A DNA stretch of 64,000 nucleotides from Actinomadura hallensis (GCF_006716765.1 NZ_VFPO01000001.1:5022001-5086000), one strand, 5' to 3'. Positions 41,960-50,461 are shown, counted from the first letter of the stretch. Translations and numbers: made by a program. Notes: generated by a model from the letters alone, not told the origin.

Positions 41960-43345
41960 TCACCCGTCCCGCCGGGACAGCGCCAGCCGGCGGACCAGGC
42001 CGCAGCCCGCGCGGAGCTCGGCGAGGTTCGCGGCGGAGCCGTACCCGATCACCAGGCCGGACGCGCGCCGGGGACCCGCGTGGTGACGGTCGAGGGTCTC
42101 CACGAGCACGCCCCGCTCCCCCGCCTCGCGCACGACCCGGTCCGCCGTCCGCGCCGGCACGTCCGCCACCAGGTGGAGGCCCGCCGTGTCGCCGCGGAGG
42201 GGGAGGCCGTCCAGCGCCTGGACGACGACGTCGCGGCGTCGCGCGTACTCCTTGCGCATCCGGCGGACGTGGCGGTCCAGATCACCGCGTTCCAGGAGGA
42301 TCCTCAGCGCGTCCTGGGGCACGGCCGGTGTCCGGTCGTTCAGCTCCTCGCGACGCAGCACGATGCTCCTCACCAGGTCGGGGCGCCCCACGAGCCAGCC
42401 GATCCCCATGTCCTGGGTGAGGGTCTTGGCGGTCGTGCCGAGGTAGACCACCACGTCTGGGTCCAGCCCGTAGAGCGCGGGCAGGGGCGCGACGTCGTAG
42501 CGGAACTCGCCGTCGTAGTCGTCCTCGGCCACGAGCGCCCCGTTGCGCCGTGCCCACGCCAGGAGGGCCTGGCGGCGCGGCACGGGCAGGACGCCGCCCA
42601 TCGGGAACTGGTGGGAGGGCGTCGTGTAGACGAGGCGCAGATCGTCCGGGAGACCGTCGACCACGAGACCCTGTGCGTCGACCGGGCAGGGCACGAGCTC
42701 GCAACCGCGTGCGACCAGGACCGCGCGTGCCCGGCTGTATCCGGGCTCCTCCACACCGACCCGGTCACCAGGACGCAGCACTGTCGCCGCCAACAGGTCG
42801 AGCCCATTGGTGGCGCCCCGGGTGACCACGATGCCGTCCACGGGACACGTCACGCCGCGGCTGCGCCTGATGTAGTCGGCCAGGGCGAGCCGCAGCCCCG
42901 GCAGCCCGTACGGGTCGGGACGCTGCTGCTGCGGTGGCGCCCCGGACGCGAGCCGCCATGCACGCCGCCACGCAGGAGTGTCGAGGGCCCCGACCCAGGC
43001 GAGACCCGGCCTCAGGTCGATGTCGCCTGGGCGCGCCACCCTGCGGGCACTGCCCGTCGTGACCGACTGTGGCCGCGGCACGGGCGAGGCGGCGACGCCT
43101 TCGGTGACGTAGGTCCCCGACCCATGGCGCCCTTCCAGCCAACCCTCCGCGTACAGCTGCTCGTACGCCTCGGTCACGACCGTGCGGCCGACCCCGAGGA
43201 CCGCGGCCAGCGCCCGGCTGGCGGGGAGCCGCTCCCCGGCCGCCAGCCGCCCCTCCCCCATCGCGGCGCGCAACTGGCGGACCAGCTGCGCGCTGAGCGG
43301 CTCGCCGGCGTCCCTGTCGACGGTGAGGGGCAGGTCGATCGACAA
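41960..43345 (-). CDS. MocR/PdxR-type GntR regulator with aminotransferase domain, 461 aa
   Basis: The N-terminal GntR winged helix (PLSAQLVRQLRAAMGEGRLAAGERLPASRALAAVLGVGRTVVTEAYEQL) is fused to a fold-type I aminotransferase-like domain with VTRGATNGLDLLA, VEEPGYSRARAV and the PLP lysine in YLGTTAKTLTQDMGIGW. MocR regulators sense PLP and activate vitamin B6 or neighbouring genes. It is divergent from a PNPOx-family gene with only 68 bp between, the usual MocR-target arrangement. Confidence 0.92.
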   Translation of the reverse strand: MSIDLPLTVDRDAGEPLSAQLVRQLRAAMGEGRLAAGERLPASRALAAVLGVGRTVVTEAYEQLYAEGWLEGRHGSGTYVTEGVAASPVPRPQSVTTGSARRVARPGDIDLRPGLAWVGALDTPAWRRAWRLASGAPPQQQRPDPYGLPGLRLALADYIRRSRGVTCPVDGIVVTRGATNGLDLLAATVLRPGDRVGVEEPGYSRARAVLVARGCELVPCPVDAQGLVVDGLPDDLRLVYTTPSHQFPMGGVLPVPRRQALLAWARRNGALVAEDDYDGEFRYDVAPLPALYGLDPDVVVYLGTTAKTLTQDMGIGWLVGRPDLVRSIVLRREELNDRTPAVPQDALRILLERGDLDRHVRRMRKEYARRRDVVVQALDGLPLRGDTAGLHLVADVPARTADRVVREAGERGVLVETLDRHHAGPRRASGLVIGYGSAANLAELRAGCGLVRRLALSRRDG

Positions 43346-43410
43346 AGTGGTCTCCAGGTTTACGCCGCAAGTGGCCCTACCCGCCAGACCACTCTGTTCC
43401 TAGCGTAAAC
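43346..43410. promoter_or_regulatory. Divergent MocR/PNPOx promoter with two nested inverted repeats
   Basis: AGTGGTCT (43346-43353) pairs with AGACCACT (43386-43393), and GTTTACGC (43358-43365) with GCGTAAAC (43403-43410). A third half-like site AGTGG occurs at 43370-43374. Likely the MocR binding region controlling both directions. Confidence 0.55.
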
Positions 43411-43413
43411 GGC

Positions 43414-44076
43414 ATGACCGCACTCTCCCCGACGCTCTCCTCGACGGGCCGGACCCGGCTCGGCCGGCGCTCCGACCGCGCCCGCCGCGACCGCTCCGAC
43501 CTCTACGACGTCCTGGACGCCGGCCTGGTCTGCCACCTCGGCGTCATCGTCGACGGTTCGCCGCGCGTTCTCCCCACCGGCTACGGACGCCTGGGCGACA
43601 CCCTCTACGTCCACGGCTCGTCAGGAGCCAGGTCGCTCCGGGAGGGGCCGGCCCAGGACGTCTGCGTCACCGTCACCCACCTCGACGGCATCGTCATCGC
43701 CCGGTCCCTGTACCACCACTCCCTCAACTACCGCAGCGCCGTCATCTACGGGCGGCCCCGCCTGGTCACCGATCCCGACGAGAAACTCGCCGGCCTGCGC
43801 GCCATCACGGAGCACCTGGCCCCGGGCCAATGGGACGTGGCACGGAAGCCCACCCGCAAGGAACTCGCCTCCAGCTCCGTATTGGCGATTCCCTTGGAAG
43901 AGGCGTCCGTGAAAATCCGCCAGGGACCCCCGGGCGACGACGAGGAGGACTACGCACTCGACGTCTGGGCGGGCGTCGTCCCCGTTCACCAGGTGTTCGG
44001 CGCCCCGTGTCCGGACCCGGCCCTGCGGCCCGGCATTCCCGTCCCCCCGCACATCGCCCGCCTCGCGGCATCGTGA
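43414..44076 (+). CDS. PNPOx-like flavin/B6 split-barrel protein, 220 aa
   Basis: Pyridoxamine 5'-phosphate oxidase-like split barrel (DUF/PF12900 type): LVCHLGVIVDGSPRVLPTGYGRLGDTLYVHGSSGARSL, then VTVTHLDGIVIARSLYHHSLNYRSAVIYG. Family members bind FMN, heme or F420; this subgroup often neighbours MocR regulators. The MocR context suggests a role in B6 or amine metabolism, or as a flavin reductase. ATG 43414. Confidence 0.85.
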   Translation: MTALSPTLSSTGRTRLGRRSDRARRDRSDLYDVLDAGLVCHLGVIVDGSPRVLPTGYGRLGDTLYVHGSSGARSLREGPAQDVCVTVTHLDGIVIARSLYHHSLNYRSAVIYGRPRLVTDPDEKLAGLRAITEHLAPGQWDVARKPTRKELASSSVLAIPLEEASVKIRQGPPGDDEEDYALDVWAGVVPVHQVFGAPCPDPALRPGIPVPPHIARLAAS

Positions 44077-44136
44077 CCTCCTGATCGATGTCCCTCGGTG
44101 CCCCGCGGAGTCGGTCATGGCCGTAGGGTGAAAGCC

Positions 44137-44733
44137 ATGAACGAGCGGCTGGTCTGGATCGACTGCGAGATGACGGGACTCGATCTGCGCAATGACGCGC
44201 TCATCGAGATAGCCGCGCTGGTGACCGATAGCGAGCTCAACATCCTCGACGAGGGCGTCGACGTGGTCATCAAGCCACCGCAGGAGTCGCTCGAGCAGAT
44301 GTCGCAGGTCGTCCGCGACATGCACACCACGTCCGGCCTCCTTGACGCCCTCCCCGGGGGCGTCACCCTCGCAGAGGCCGAGGACATCGTCCTCAAGTAC
44401 GTGAAGAAGCACGTCAAGGAGCCCAAGAAGGCGCCGTTGTGCGGCAACTCCATCGCCACCGACCGCGCGTTCCTGGCCCGCGACATGCCGGCTCTCGACG
44501 GCCACCTCCACTACCGCATGGTGGACGTCTCGTCCATCAAGGAACTGGCCCGCCGCTGGTACCCGCGCGTCTACTTCGCCAGCCCGGAGAAGAAGGGCGG
44601 GCACCGCGCCCTCGCCGACATCACCGAGAGCATCCAGGAGCTGCGCTACTACCGGGCCGCCGTCTTCGTCCCGCAGCCGGGCCCCGACTCCGAGACCGCC
44701 CGCGCGGTCGCGGCCAAGGTGGCCTCCGGCTGA
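44137..44733 (+). CDS. orn: Oligoribonuclease, 198 aa
   Basis: DEDDh 3'-5' exonuclease that degrades very short RNAs. LVWIDCEMTGLD (first Asp/Glu), NILDEGVDVVI, MHTTSGL, LCGNSIATDRAFLARDMP and HRALADITESIQELRYYR (His and last Asp) are canonical. ATG 44137 gives MNERLVWIDCEMTG as in the family. Followed by tRNA-His, a frequent actinobacterial neighbour. Confidence 0.96.
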   Translation: MNERLVWIDCEMTGLDLRNDALIEIAALVTDSELNILDEGVDVVIKPPQESLEQMSQVVRDMHTTSGLLDALPGGVTLAEAEDIVLKYVKKHVKEPKKAPLCGNSIATDRAFLARDMPALDGHLHYRMVDVSSIKELARRWYPRVYFASPEKKGGHRALADITESIQELRYYRAAVFVPQPGPDSETARAVAAKVASG

Positions 44734-44787
44734 CCCACTCCTCGGGAGCCGCTACACTACATGGAGCCGGGAGCGATCCCGGCCGTG

Positions 44788-44863
44788 GTGGGTGTAGCTC
44801 AGCTGGCAGAGCACTTGGTTGTGGTCCAAGATGTCGGGGGTTCAAGTCCCCTCACTCACCCCA
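44788..44863 (+). tRNA. tRNA-His(GTG)
   Basis: Complete cloverleaf: acceptor GTGGGTG/CACTCAC, D arm GCTC...GAGC, anticodon arm CTTGG-TTGTGGT-CCAAG with anticodon GTG, T loop TTCAAGT, encoded CCA at 44861-44863. Base 44787 (G) can supply the extra G-1 opposite C73, as required for tRNA-His. Confidence 0.95.
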
Positions 44864-44876
44864 GGGTAGAAACAGA

Positions 44877-44913
44877 AGAAGCCCTGGTCATCGCGATGAT
44901 GGCCAGGGCTTCT
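44877..44913 (+). terminator. Terminator after tRNA-His
   Basis: 11-bp stem AGAAGCCCTGG / CCAGGGCTTCT with a 15-nt loop, 14 bp after the tRNA. Confidence 0.75.
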
Positions 44914-45163
44914 CTGTGTCTCGCGCGGGACTCCCGCTCAGATGTCCGATTCCGGGAGCGATCTGGGAGTGGATCTTGTTCGTTGTCGCCGCCGCCCGCC
45001 AGGCTCGCGCACCCGCAGAGAGGGCTTCACCGGCTCTCATGAGCGACGGCGAAACAGTAGGGCTCAGAACACATGCCAGGCCGATAGGCAAGGGTGGGCG
45101 AGTGGCCAGGTACGGCCCGCCGCAGGCTGATTACGCACCGCATCTAACTGGGCAGGTAGCAGA

Positions 45164-45193
45164 TTGACACTTTTGTCCAGATCGTCGTTATTA
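45164..45193 (+). promoter_or_regulatory. Promoter of the beta-family gene
   Basis: Consensus -35 TTGACA (45164-45169), 17-18 bp spacer, -10 GTTATT or TTATTA (45187-45193). AT-richer than host promoters, in keeping with an acquired segment. Confidence 0.55.
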
Positions 45194-45227
45194 AGCAACC
45201 GGCTCACGTGGTAGATGAGGTGAGGTT

Positions 45228-46379
45228 GTGCCAGCCTATGTTCCGATCCTGAAGGCCAAGGCTGGCGAAGTGGAGGCACTTCAGCACCTGGAAGCTCCGC
45301 CCACACCGCTCAGGCCGTTGCTCGAACTGGTACCGCCCAGCAGTCGTCAGCAGTCGGGCGACTTGGAAGAGGCCGAGGAACTCGACGGTGCCAACGACAG
45401 CGACACCGGCCAGGGGCCGACTGACCCGACTAACGGAGGCGGCGAACCCCGCAAGCTGACAAGACAGTTGCGGAAGCTCGCCCTGGCGATCCGTGACGAT
45501 CTGCCAGCCGGCACTATCTGCTCAATCGACACCAGCTACATCGACGCCCTCCCTTTCGCCTCCGACGCTTGGGAGTGCTTCACCGCCACGCTGACCGAGC
45601 AACTGGAGCCGACCCCCATCCGACCAGTTTTTCGTCTGCCCGACCCACCGGAACGTCTTGCCTGGGTACGCGGAGTCATCGCCGAGTTCGGTGAGGGCGC
45701 GTGTCTGCGGCTGGGTTCCCCTGACAGCGATGCGGATGTGAGGCAGGCAGCGGCACTACTGCCGCAGGTGCTGACCCGACTCGAACTGGTCCCAGAGCAG
45801 ATCGACGTTGTCATCGATCTCTGGTCCATCGAGGACGATCGAGACCTCCAGCGCGGCCTTGCCGCAGCCGAGGAACTGCTGAAGTGGACAGATCAGTACC
45901 CCTGGCGATCAGTGACGGTCGCCGGTGGCGCATTCCCCGCTTCGATAGGCCATCTGCCCGGCGACGCTGTTTCGTCGTTGCCGCGGCGGGACGCGGATCT
46001 GTGGCGCCAACTTCAGGAGCGGCAACCGGCGCGGCCGCCCGACTTCGGTGACTACGCCATCGCCCACCCAGCACCGGGCACCGGTAGCCGCGCGCCGATG
46101 CCCAACCTGCGGTACGCGACCGACGCCGAGTGGCAGGTTTGGCGCCGGCGCACACCACGGGAGCTCGGGAACGAGCGCTTCTGCATCATCTGCCGCGATG
46201 TTGTGGCATCCGAGCATTTCCCCACCGACCGCAGGCGCCTGTGCTGGGGAGATCAGCAGATCGCGGCCCGATCGGAGGAGTGTTCATCTCCCGGCAACGC
46301 GGCCAAGTGGCGAGCGTTCGGGACGTCTCGGCACCTAGCACTTGTCAGTGACCGCCTGGCCAGGTGCGGCGAGCCCTGA
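45228..46379 (+). CDS. Beta-family (phage T4 beta-protein-like, sce7725-type) protein, 383 aa
   Basis: The opening AYVPILKAKAGEVEALQHL...PLLELVPP and the internal DVVIDLWSIEDD, RSVTVAGGAFP, RRDADLWRQL pattern, with the C-terminal GNAAKWRAFGTSRHLALV, are those of the beta-protein family (PF14350), found mostly on mobile elements and often beside sce7726-type nucleases. A CxxC pair (FCIICRD) near residue 315 is notable. GTG 45228 has GAGG upstream. The gene overlaps the convergent nuclease gene by 35 bp. Lower GC and mixed codon use relative to neighbours suggest transfer. A defence role is inference. Confidence 0.75.
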   Translation: MPAYVPILKAKAGEVEALQHLEAPPTPLRPLLELVPPSSRQQSGDLEEAEELDGANDSDTGQGPTDPTNGGGEPRKLTRQLRKLALAIRDDLPAGTICSIDTSYIDALPFASDAWECFTATLTEQLEPTPIRPVFRLPDPPERLAWVRGVIAEFGEGACLRLGSPDSDADVRQAAALLPQVLTRLELVPEQIDVVIDLWSIEDDRDLQRGLAAAEELLKWTDQYPWRSVTVAGGAFPASIGHLPGDAVSSLPRRDADLWRQLQERQPARPPDFGDYAIAHPAPGTGSRAPMPNLRYATDAEWQVWRRRTPRELGNERFCIICRDVVASEHFPTDRRRLCWGDQQIAARSEECSSPGNAAKWRAFGTSRHLALVSDRLARCGEP

Positions 46380-47001
46380 GTTGATCGCGGGTGAGCGCTC
46401 TTAGCTCGGGCAGCGGGATTGCCTCAGCTAGATGCTGCCAGATGATCCAGCGGCGTTTGCGCTCCAAACCGCGGTGCAGTCCACGTTCGCGAAGGATCGC
46501 TAGCGCCTCTTCCCGCCACAGCAATTGGACCACCGCGAACGGATCTTGCTCGGTGTTCAGAGCGGCCGGACGAACCCGTGTGAGCACAGCCTCGCGCGCA
46601 GAGACGTCCTTATTACCGGTCGGCGTCTGCCCTGATCCGTCAGCAGGATCCGCGCGGATCAGCCCCCACCAGGTCGGCACCAAGGCTGCAGCCTTGTCTA
46701 TATAGCGCGCGGTTGTTACCAGCGTGACCCGGTCGAGCACCTGGCCGTACGCCTCGGCCTGGCCGGCAAGCCGGTACAGCGTGTCTTGATCGCTCTTAAT
46801 CTCGAAGCCGACCAACTCTCCGTTGATCATCGCCAGATCGACCCGGCGAGCCCCAGCGCACAGGCCGAGTTCCTGCCGAATCAGCGTGTTCGGGTCAGCC
46901 CCGTGACGATCACGCAGCGCCAACAGGAGGCTTGCTCGGATCTGGCTCTCGCGCACCCGAGTAATAGGCAAGTCGCACCCCCTCAGCCTCACCGCTGCCA
47001 T
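46345..47001 (-). CDS. sce7726-type PD-(D/E)XK nuclease-like protein, 218 aa
   Basis: RRVDLAMINGELVGFEIKSDQDTLYRLAGQAEAYGQVLDRVTLVT has the PD-(D/E)xK arrangement: Asp in VDLAMI, then E-x-K in FEIKSD, plus the Q-A-YG helix typical of sce7726-family proteins. N-terminal ESQIRASLLLALRDRHG...IRQELGLC also fits. Probably a DNA nuclease or its relic. ATG 47001. It is convergent with, and overlaps, the beta-family gene; the pair is a recurrent partnership, though arrangement usually differs. Confidence 0.75.
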   Translation of the reverse strand: MAAVRLRGCDLPITRVRESQIRASLLLALRDRHGADPNTLIRQELGLCAGARRVDLAMINGELVGFEIKSDQDTLYRLAGQAEAYGQVLDRVTLVTTARYIDKAAALVPTWWGLIRADPADGSGQTPTGNKDVSAREAVLTRVRPAALNTEQDPFAVVQLLWREEALAILRERGLHRGLERKRRWIIWQHLAEAIPLPELRALTRDQLRARRTWPGGH

Positions 47002-47083
47002 GCCGTCTCATCGAACAGGTCGATCCTTGCGCAACGACATCGCAAACAGGCAACGGGACGCACCGTGAGTCCTCACTTGGCCG

Positions 47084-47435
47084 CTAGCACAGGAGGGCCC
47101 GGGCATCCGCGAAGGCCCGGGCCCTCCTATCACGTTCATCTCCGGCGCCCCCTCTGGGGGAGCTTCCCTCTATGAAGAGGGTGTCTAGGGCCGGCACCAC
47201 CGATCGGACTACCAGCCGGGCCCGTTCCGCCAGGGCTGCTCCCCAGAGGTTCTGGAGAGCCGTGAGGAGCTCGGAGCGCATCTCCGGAGTGGGGTGCGCG
47301 TAGGTGCCGCGCATCCCAGGAATGCTCGTGGCCCATCCGCTCCGACCGCAGCACGTACGGGATGCCTGCGTTGTCCATCCACGGCTGGTGACCCTGCCGG
47401 AGCCCGTGGGGCCTCAGGCCCGGCCTGAGCGGCAC
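47084..47435 (-). pseudogene. Frameshifted C-terminal fragment of a tyrosine integrase
   Basis: LRPHGLRQGHQPWMDNAGIPYVLRSERMGHE is the HxxR/GH part of a tyrosine recombinase, and the continuation IPGMRGTYAHPTPEMRSELLTALQNLW with the nucleophile Tyr lies in another frame. One extra C near 47325 (GAG-C-ATT) breaks the frame. The N-terminal two thirds are absent. Points to a decayed integrative element. Confidence 0.8.
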
Positions 47436-47753
47436 CTAGCACGCGAGCGGGACATCCTCGGTCGGCGGCTTGCCCGTACCGGGACACATTGAGGTGCCCG
47501 CCTTATGTCTGATCGGGGTGCCGTCGAGCCGAAGAAGCTGCGTCCGGCGGCACTCCAAGCACCGCCCGCGGCCCTCTCCGCTGACAGCCGCCCGTGCCCG
47601 CGACCGTCGGCGGAGAGAATGGCTTTCCAGGCACGGCTGGCGGCCGGGGAGGAACGGGTTCCCTGGCCAGCACTCCCCCGCGTCCACCAGGACCGGCATC
47701 GCCATCTTCGACGACCGCTTCGGATACCAGCCGTCGGCGGCGAGCCGGAACAC
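47436..47753 (-). pseudogene. Possible zinc-binding protein remnant
   Basis: The frame ends RGRCLECRRTQLLRLDGTPIRHK, then CPGTGKPP, a CxxC...H...C pattern seen in small actinobacterial hypothetical proteins near integrases. No good start or ribosome site; the upstream part is unrecognisable. It directly abuts the integrase fragment. Could be chance. Confidence 0.3.
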
Positions 47754-47895
47754 CCTGTCGCTGTAGTTGGAGCGGCCAGGAAACCCCAGGTTCGCCCGCT
47801 GAGTGATCCTTTTTCATCCGGGTGGGCGTGCGCTCACAGCGTGATCGCGATCCCGGCGTTCGGCCAGTGAAGCGAAGAAGCCCCTGGTAGACGAC

Positions 47896-48457
47896 TTGAT
47901 CACGACAATCTCGACGTCCGAACCAGGGGCCCTGCGTGCTGTTCTACCTGCTGCCGTCGATGTGTCGCGTTCAACGCTGAACTACCTGGCTGCAGTGATC
48001 CGGCGGCACCGCAAGGCGATCGGGTCGGTCTGGCGGCTGCACAACCCCGGACAGCAGGCCCTGCTGGTCCGCAGTGCCGCCGCCGGCTTCGGTGACCGTG
48101 CTGACAGCAGCGCCACCGATTCGGGGACGTACCGCCAGGTCGTGCTCGTCGACACCCCGGACCCAGCTCCAAGCTCGGCGACGGTTTCGCCCGTGCGCAG
48201 ATGGACCAGCAAGGCCAGGCATAACGGGCTGCACCTGCTGGACGGCACGCTCATCGCCACCGACCGCGTGCACGCCGACCGGCCGTACTGCTCGGCCAAA
48301 CACCGCAGCCACGGAAGGAACGTGCAGGTCATCGTCGGTCCTAACGGGACGATTCTGTGGACGGCTCTTCCACAAGCTCCGCTGCAGCCCCAGCAAGGCC
48401 GGCCACCTCGTCAAGGCCATCGCCGTCCTACAGAACTACGAGGTCACCCGAGGATAA
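47896..48457 (+). mobile_element. IS5-like (DDE_Tnp_4 type) insertion sequence remnant with rearranged transposase
   Basis: Plus-strand pieces read VDVSRSTLNYLAAVIRRHRKAIGSVWR...NPGQQALLV (47941-48070) and LLDGTLIATDRVHADRPY, AKHRSHGRNVQVIVGPNGTILWT (48222-48362), parts of one transposase. The piece that belongs between them (HLRTGETVAELGAGSGVSTSTTWRYV) is on the minus strand at 48071-48202. After ~48362 the frame shifts to LRCSPSKAGHLVKAIAVLQNYEVTRG, the usual C-terminus, so a further internal deletion removed the last catalytic part. Dead transposase; I could not define terminal repeats or target duplication. Confidence 0.8.
48057..48216. repeat. Inverted repeats bounding an inverted 132-bp segment in the transposase gene
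   Basis: GGCCCTGCTGGTCC (48057-48070) and the complement of GGCCTTGCTGGTCC (48203-48216) match at 13 of 14 positions. Flipping the segment between them restores one continuous reading frame across both junctions. Confidence 0.85.
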
Positions 48458-48464
48458 AAAGGGG

Positions 48465-49670
48465 TCACGGGGTTCCGGAGACGAGTCGCCTGAACACGGT
48501 GAGACAGCCGGCGGCGAAGGTCAGGAGGCCCGCGAAGCCCCAGAGCAGGGCCGCGAAGTCGCCGGTGTGACGCGCCGCCACCGGGCCCAGGCTCGCACCG
48601 ACGAACAGGACGAAACCGGTCAGCGCCATCCCGCTCGCCCGGTCGGGCGCCGACTCCCGGCCGAACAGGGTGATCATGGACGGCACCGTCAGGGCCACCC
48701 CGGTGACGAAGACCGGGCTCGCGGCGGCCACACCGGCCGGCGACCGGCCGAGCAGCGCCTCGGCGGCGATGCCCGCGGCGGCGAGGAGGAACCCGGCGCG
48801 GGCCGCGTTCTCCGTCCCCCAGCGCAGGGCGAGGCGTCCGGCGAGGAGGGCGGCGAACATGCCCGGCAGGCCGACCAGGCGCAGCCAGATGACGCCCGAC
48901 TCGTCCACCCCGAGCGTGCCGAGGTGCGGGCCGAGCGCCGTGTACATGCCGACGAACGACAGCAGCAGGGTCAGGTGGGCGGCGCACAGCAGCAGCACCT
49001 CCGGGCGGACGACGAGCCTGCCCGCCGCGAGGAAGCGGTGCCCCAGGTGCCCGGGAGAGGTCTCGCGCCGAGGCTCGACCACGGTGAGGGCCGTCGCCAG
49101 GGAGGCGCCGGCGAACACCACCGCGCAGACGGCGAACACCCAGGGCCATCCGATGTTCAGCGAGACCCAGGACGCGAACACCTGCCCGAAGATCCCGGCC
49201 ACCAGGAACGCCGTCGACATCGCACCGATCGCGCCGGCCCTGCGGTGCGGGGGCACCGCCTCCGACAGGTAGGCGAGGGCGGTCGGCGCGAAGCTCGCGG
49301 CCGCCAGCCCCTGGACGCCCCGCAGCGCCCCCAGCCACGCGACCGACGCCGTGAAGGCGCACGCCAGCGTCGCCGCCGACAGCACCAGCAGCCCGGCCGT
49401 CATGACCTTCTTGCGCCCGTACTGGTCCGAGACCGGACCCCAGATCAGGAAGCCGGTCGCGTAACAGAGGCTGAAACAGGTCGCCAGGGCGAAGGTGACG
49501 TCCCCGCCGAGGTCGTCGCCGACGGGTCCCAGCAGCGGGATCGCCGCGTACAGCTGCGTCAGCACGAACACCGCCGCGCCGACCAGCAGGCCGACCGTGC
49601 GGGCGTCGGCGGGGTGGGCGCCCGTGCGCCGTGCCGGGGTCTCCGGCGGCGCCTGAGCAGATCGTGACAT
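48465..49670 (-). CDS. MFS transporter (drug/H+ antiporter type), 401 aa
   Basis: Twelve predicted membrane helices; the loop 2-3 motif GPVSDQYGRKKVMTAG is the MFS signature and the loop 8-9 LALRWGTENAARAG its weaker repeat. An internal VVEPRRETSPGHL loop lies between the halves. ATG 49670 with GGAG nine bases upstream. Divergent from a TetR gene with shared operators, so a regulated exporter of a toxic compound is likely. Confidence 0.9.
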   Translation of the reverse strand: MSRSAQAPPETPARRTGAHPADARTVGLLVGAAVFVLTQLYAAIPLLGPVGDDLGGDVTFALATCFSLCYATGFLIWGPVSDQYGRKKVMTAGLLVLSAATLACAFTASVAWLGALRGVQGLAAASFAPTALAYLSEAVPPHRRAGAIGAMSTAFLVAGIFGQVFASWVSLNIGWPWVFAVCAVVFAGASLATALTVVEPRRETSPGHLGHRFLAAGRLVVRPEVLLLCAAHLTLLLSFVGMYTALGPHLGTLGVDESGVIWLRLVGLPGMFAALLAGRLALRWGTENAARAGFLLAAAGIAAEALLGRSPAGVAAASPVFVTGVALTVPSMITLFGRESAPDRASGMALTGFVLFVGASLGPVAARHTGDFAALLWGFAGLLTFAAGCLTVFRRLVSGTP

Positions 49671-49691
49671 GGGGGGAACTCCGATCCAACT

Positions 49692-49751
49692 CCAACGTTT
49701 GCGTTGGTTCGACCGTAGTAGCCTGGACCACCGAAAGCAACGCCGGCGTTG
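49692..49751. promoter_or_regulatory. Two TetR operators in the MFS/TetR divergent promoter
   Basis: CCAACGTTTGCGTTGG (49692-49707) and CAACGCCGGCGTTG (49738-49751) are both perfect palindromes sharing CAACG-N4-CGTTG, with centres 45 bp apart. The first is near the MFS start, the second 15 bp before the TetR start, fitting repression in both directions. Confidence 0.8.
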
Positions 49752-49765
49752 GAGGTGGTGGCGGG

Positions 49766-50353
49766 ATGGCGCGGGACCCCGAACGCACGAAGCGCAAGAT
49801 CCTGGACGCCGCGGTCGAGGAGTTCGCCCTGCACGGCCCCGACGGCACCACCGTCGAACGCATCGCCCGCGCCGCCGGCGTGAACAAGGAGCGGGTGTAC
49901 AACTACTTCGGCGGCAAGCGGGATCTCTTCTCCGCCGTCCTGCGCGCCGAACTCGCGAAGGTCGCCCACGCGGTGCCGGTCGAGTCATTCGCCGCCGAGG
50001 ACGTCGGCGACTACGCGGGCCGCGTGTACGACTACCACCGCGAACACCCGACGCTGACCAGGCTCCTGCGCTGGGAGGGGCTCGCCTTCGACGGCGAGGT
50101 CCCCGACGAGGAGGAGCGCCGCGGCTACTACTCGTACAAGACGGCGGCCGTCGCCGACGGGCAGGCGAAGGGGACGATCACGACCTCGATCGAGGCCGAC
50201 CACCTCATGTTCCTCGTCCTCTCGCTCGCCGGCTGGTGGTCCGCCGTGCCGCAGGTCGCCCGCATGATCACCGGCCCGGCCACGGAGGAGGAGCACGCCA
50301 GGCGCCGCGCCTCCGTCGTGAAGGCCGCCCAGCGGCTGGCTCAGGCGCCCTGA
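49766..50353 (+). CDS. TetR-family regulator of the MFS exporter, 195 aa
   Basis: N-terminal HTH: RKILDAAVEEFALHGPDGTTVERIARAAGVNKERVYNYFGGKRDLF. The C-terminal ligand domain (LTRLLRWEGLAFDG, SLAGWWSAVPQVARMI) is of the TetR_C family seen in multidrug regulators. ATG 49766 after GGAGGTGGTGGCGGG. Two palindromes upstream are its likely operators. Confidence 0.9.
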   Translation: MARDPERTKRKILDAAVEEFALHGPDGTTVERIARAAGVNKERVYNYFGGKRDLFSAVLRAELAKVAHAVPVESFAAEDVGDYAGRVYDYHREHPTLTRLLRWEGLAFDGEVPDEEERRGYYSYKTAAVADGQAKGTITTSIEADHLMFLVLSLAGWWSAVPQVARMITGPATEEEHARRRASVVKAAQRLAQAP

Positions 50354-50461
50354 GGCCCCGTCCCCTCGGGGGAACACCGACCCCGGAGGTCCATCGACTC
50401 AGGATCATCTGCCCGTTATGCTCCGACCCTATAAATGTCAACCGACACGCCAAGGGCAACG

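Noticed and set aside
44788..48460. Search for a duplicated tRNA-His 3' end as attR of the island
   Set aside because: No second copy of the T-arm/acceptor sequence was seen by eye up to 48.5 kb; island borders therefore left undefined.
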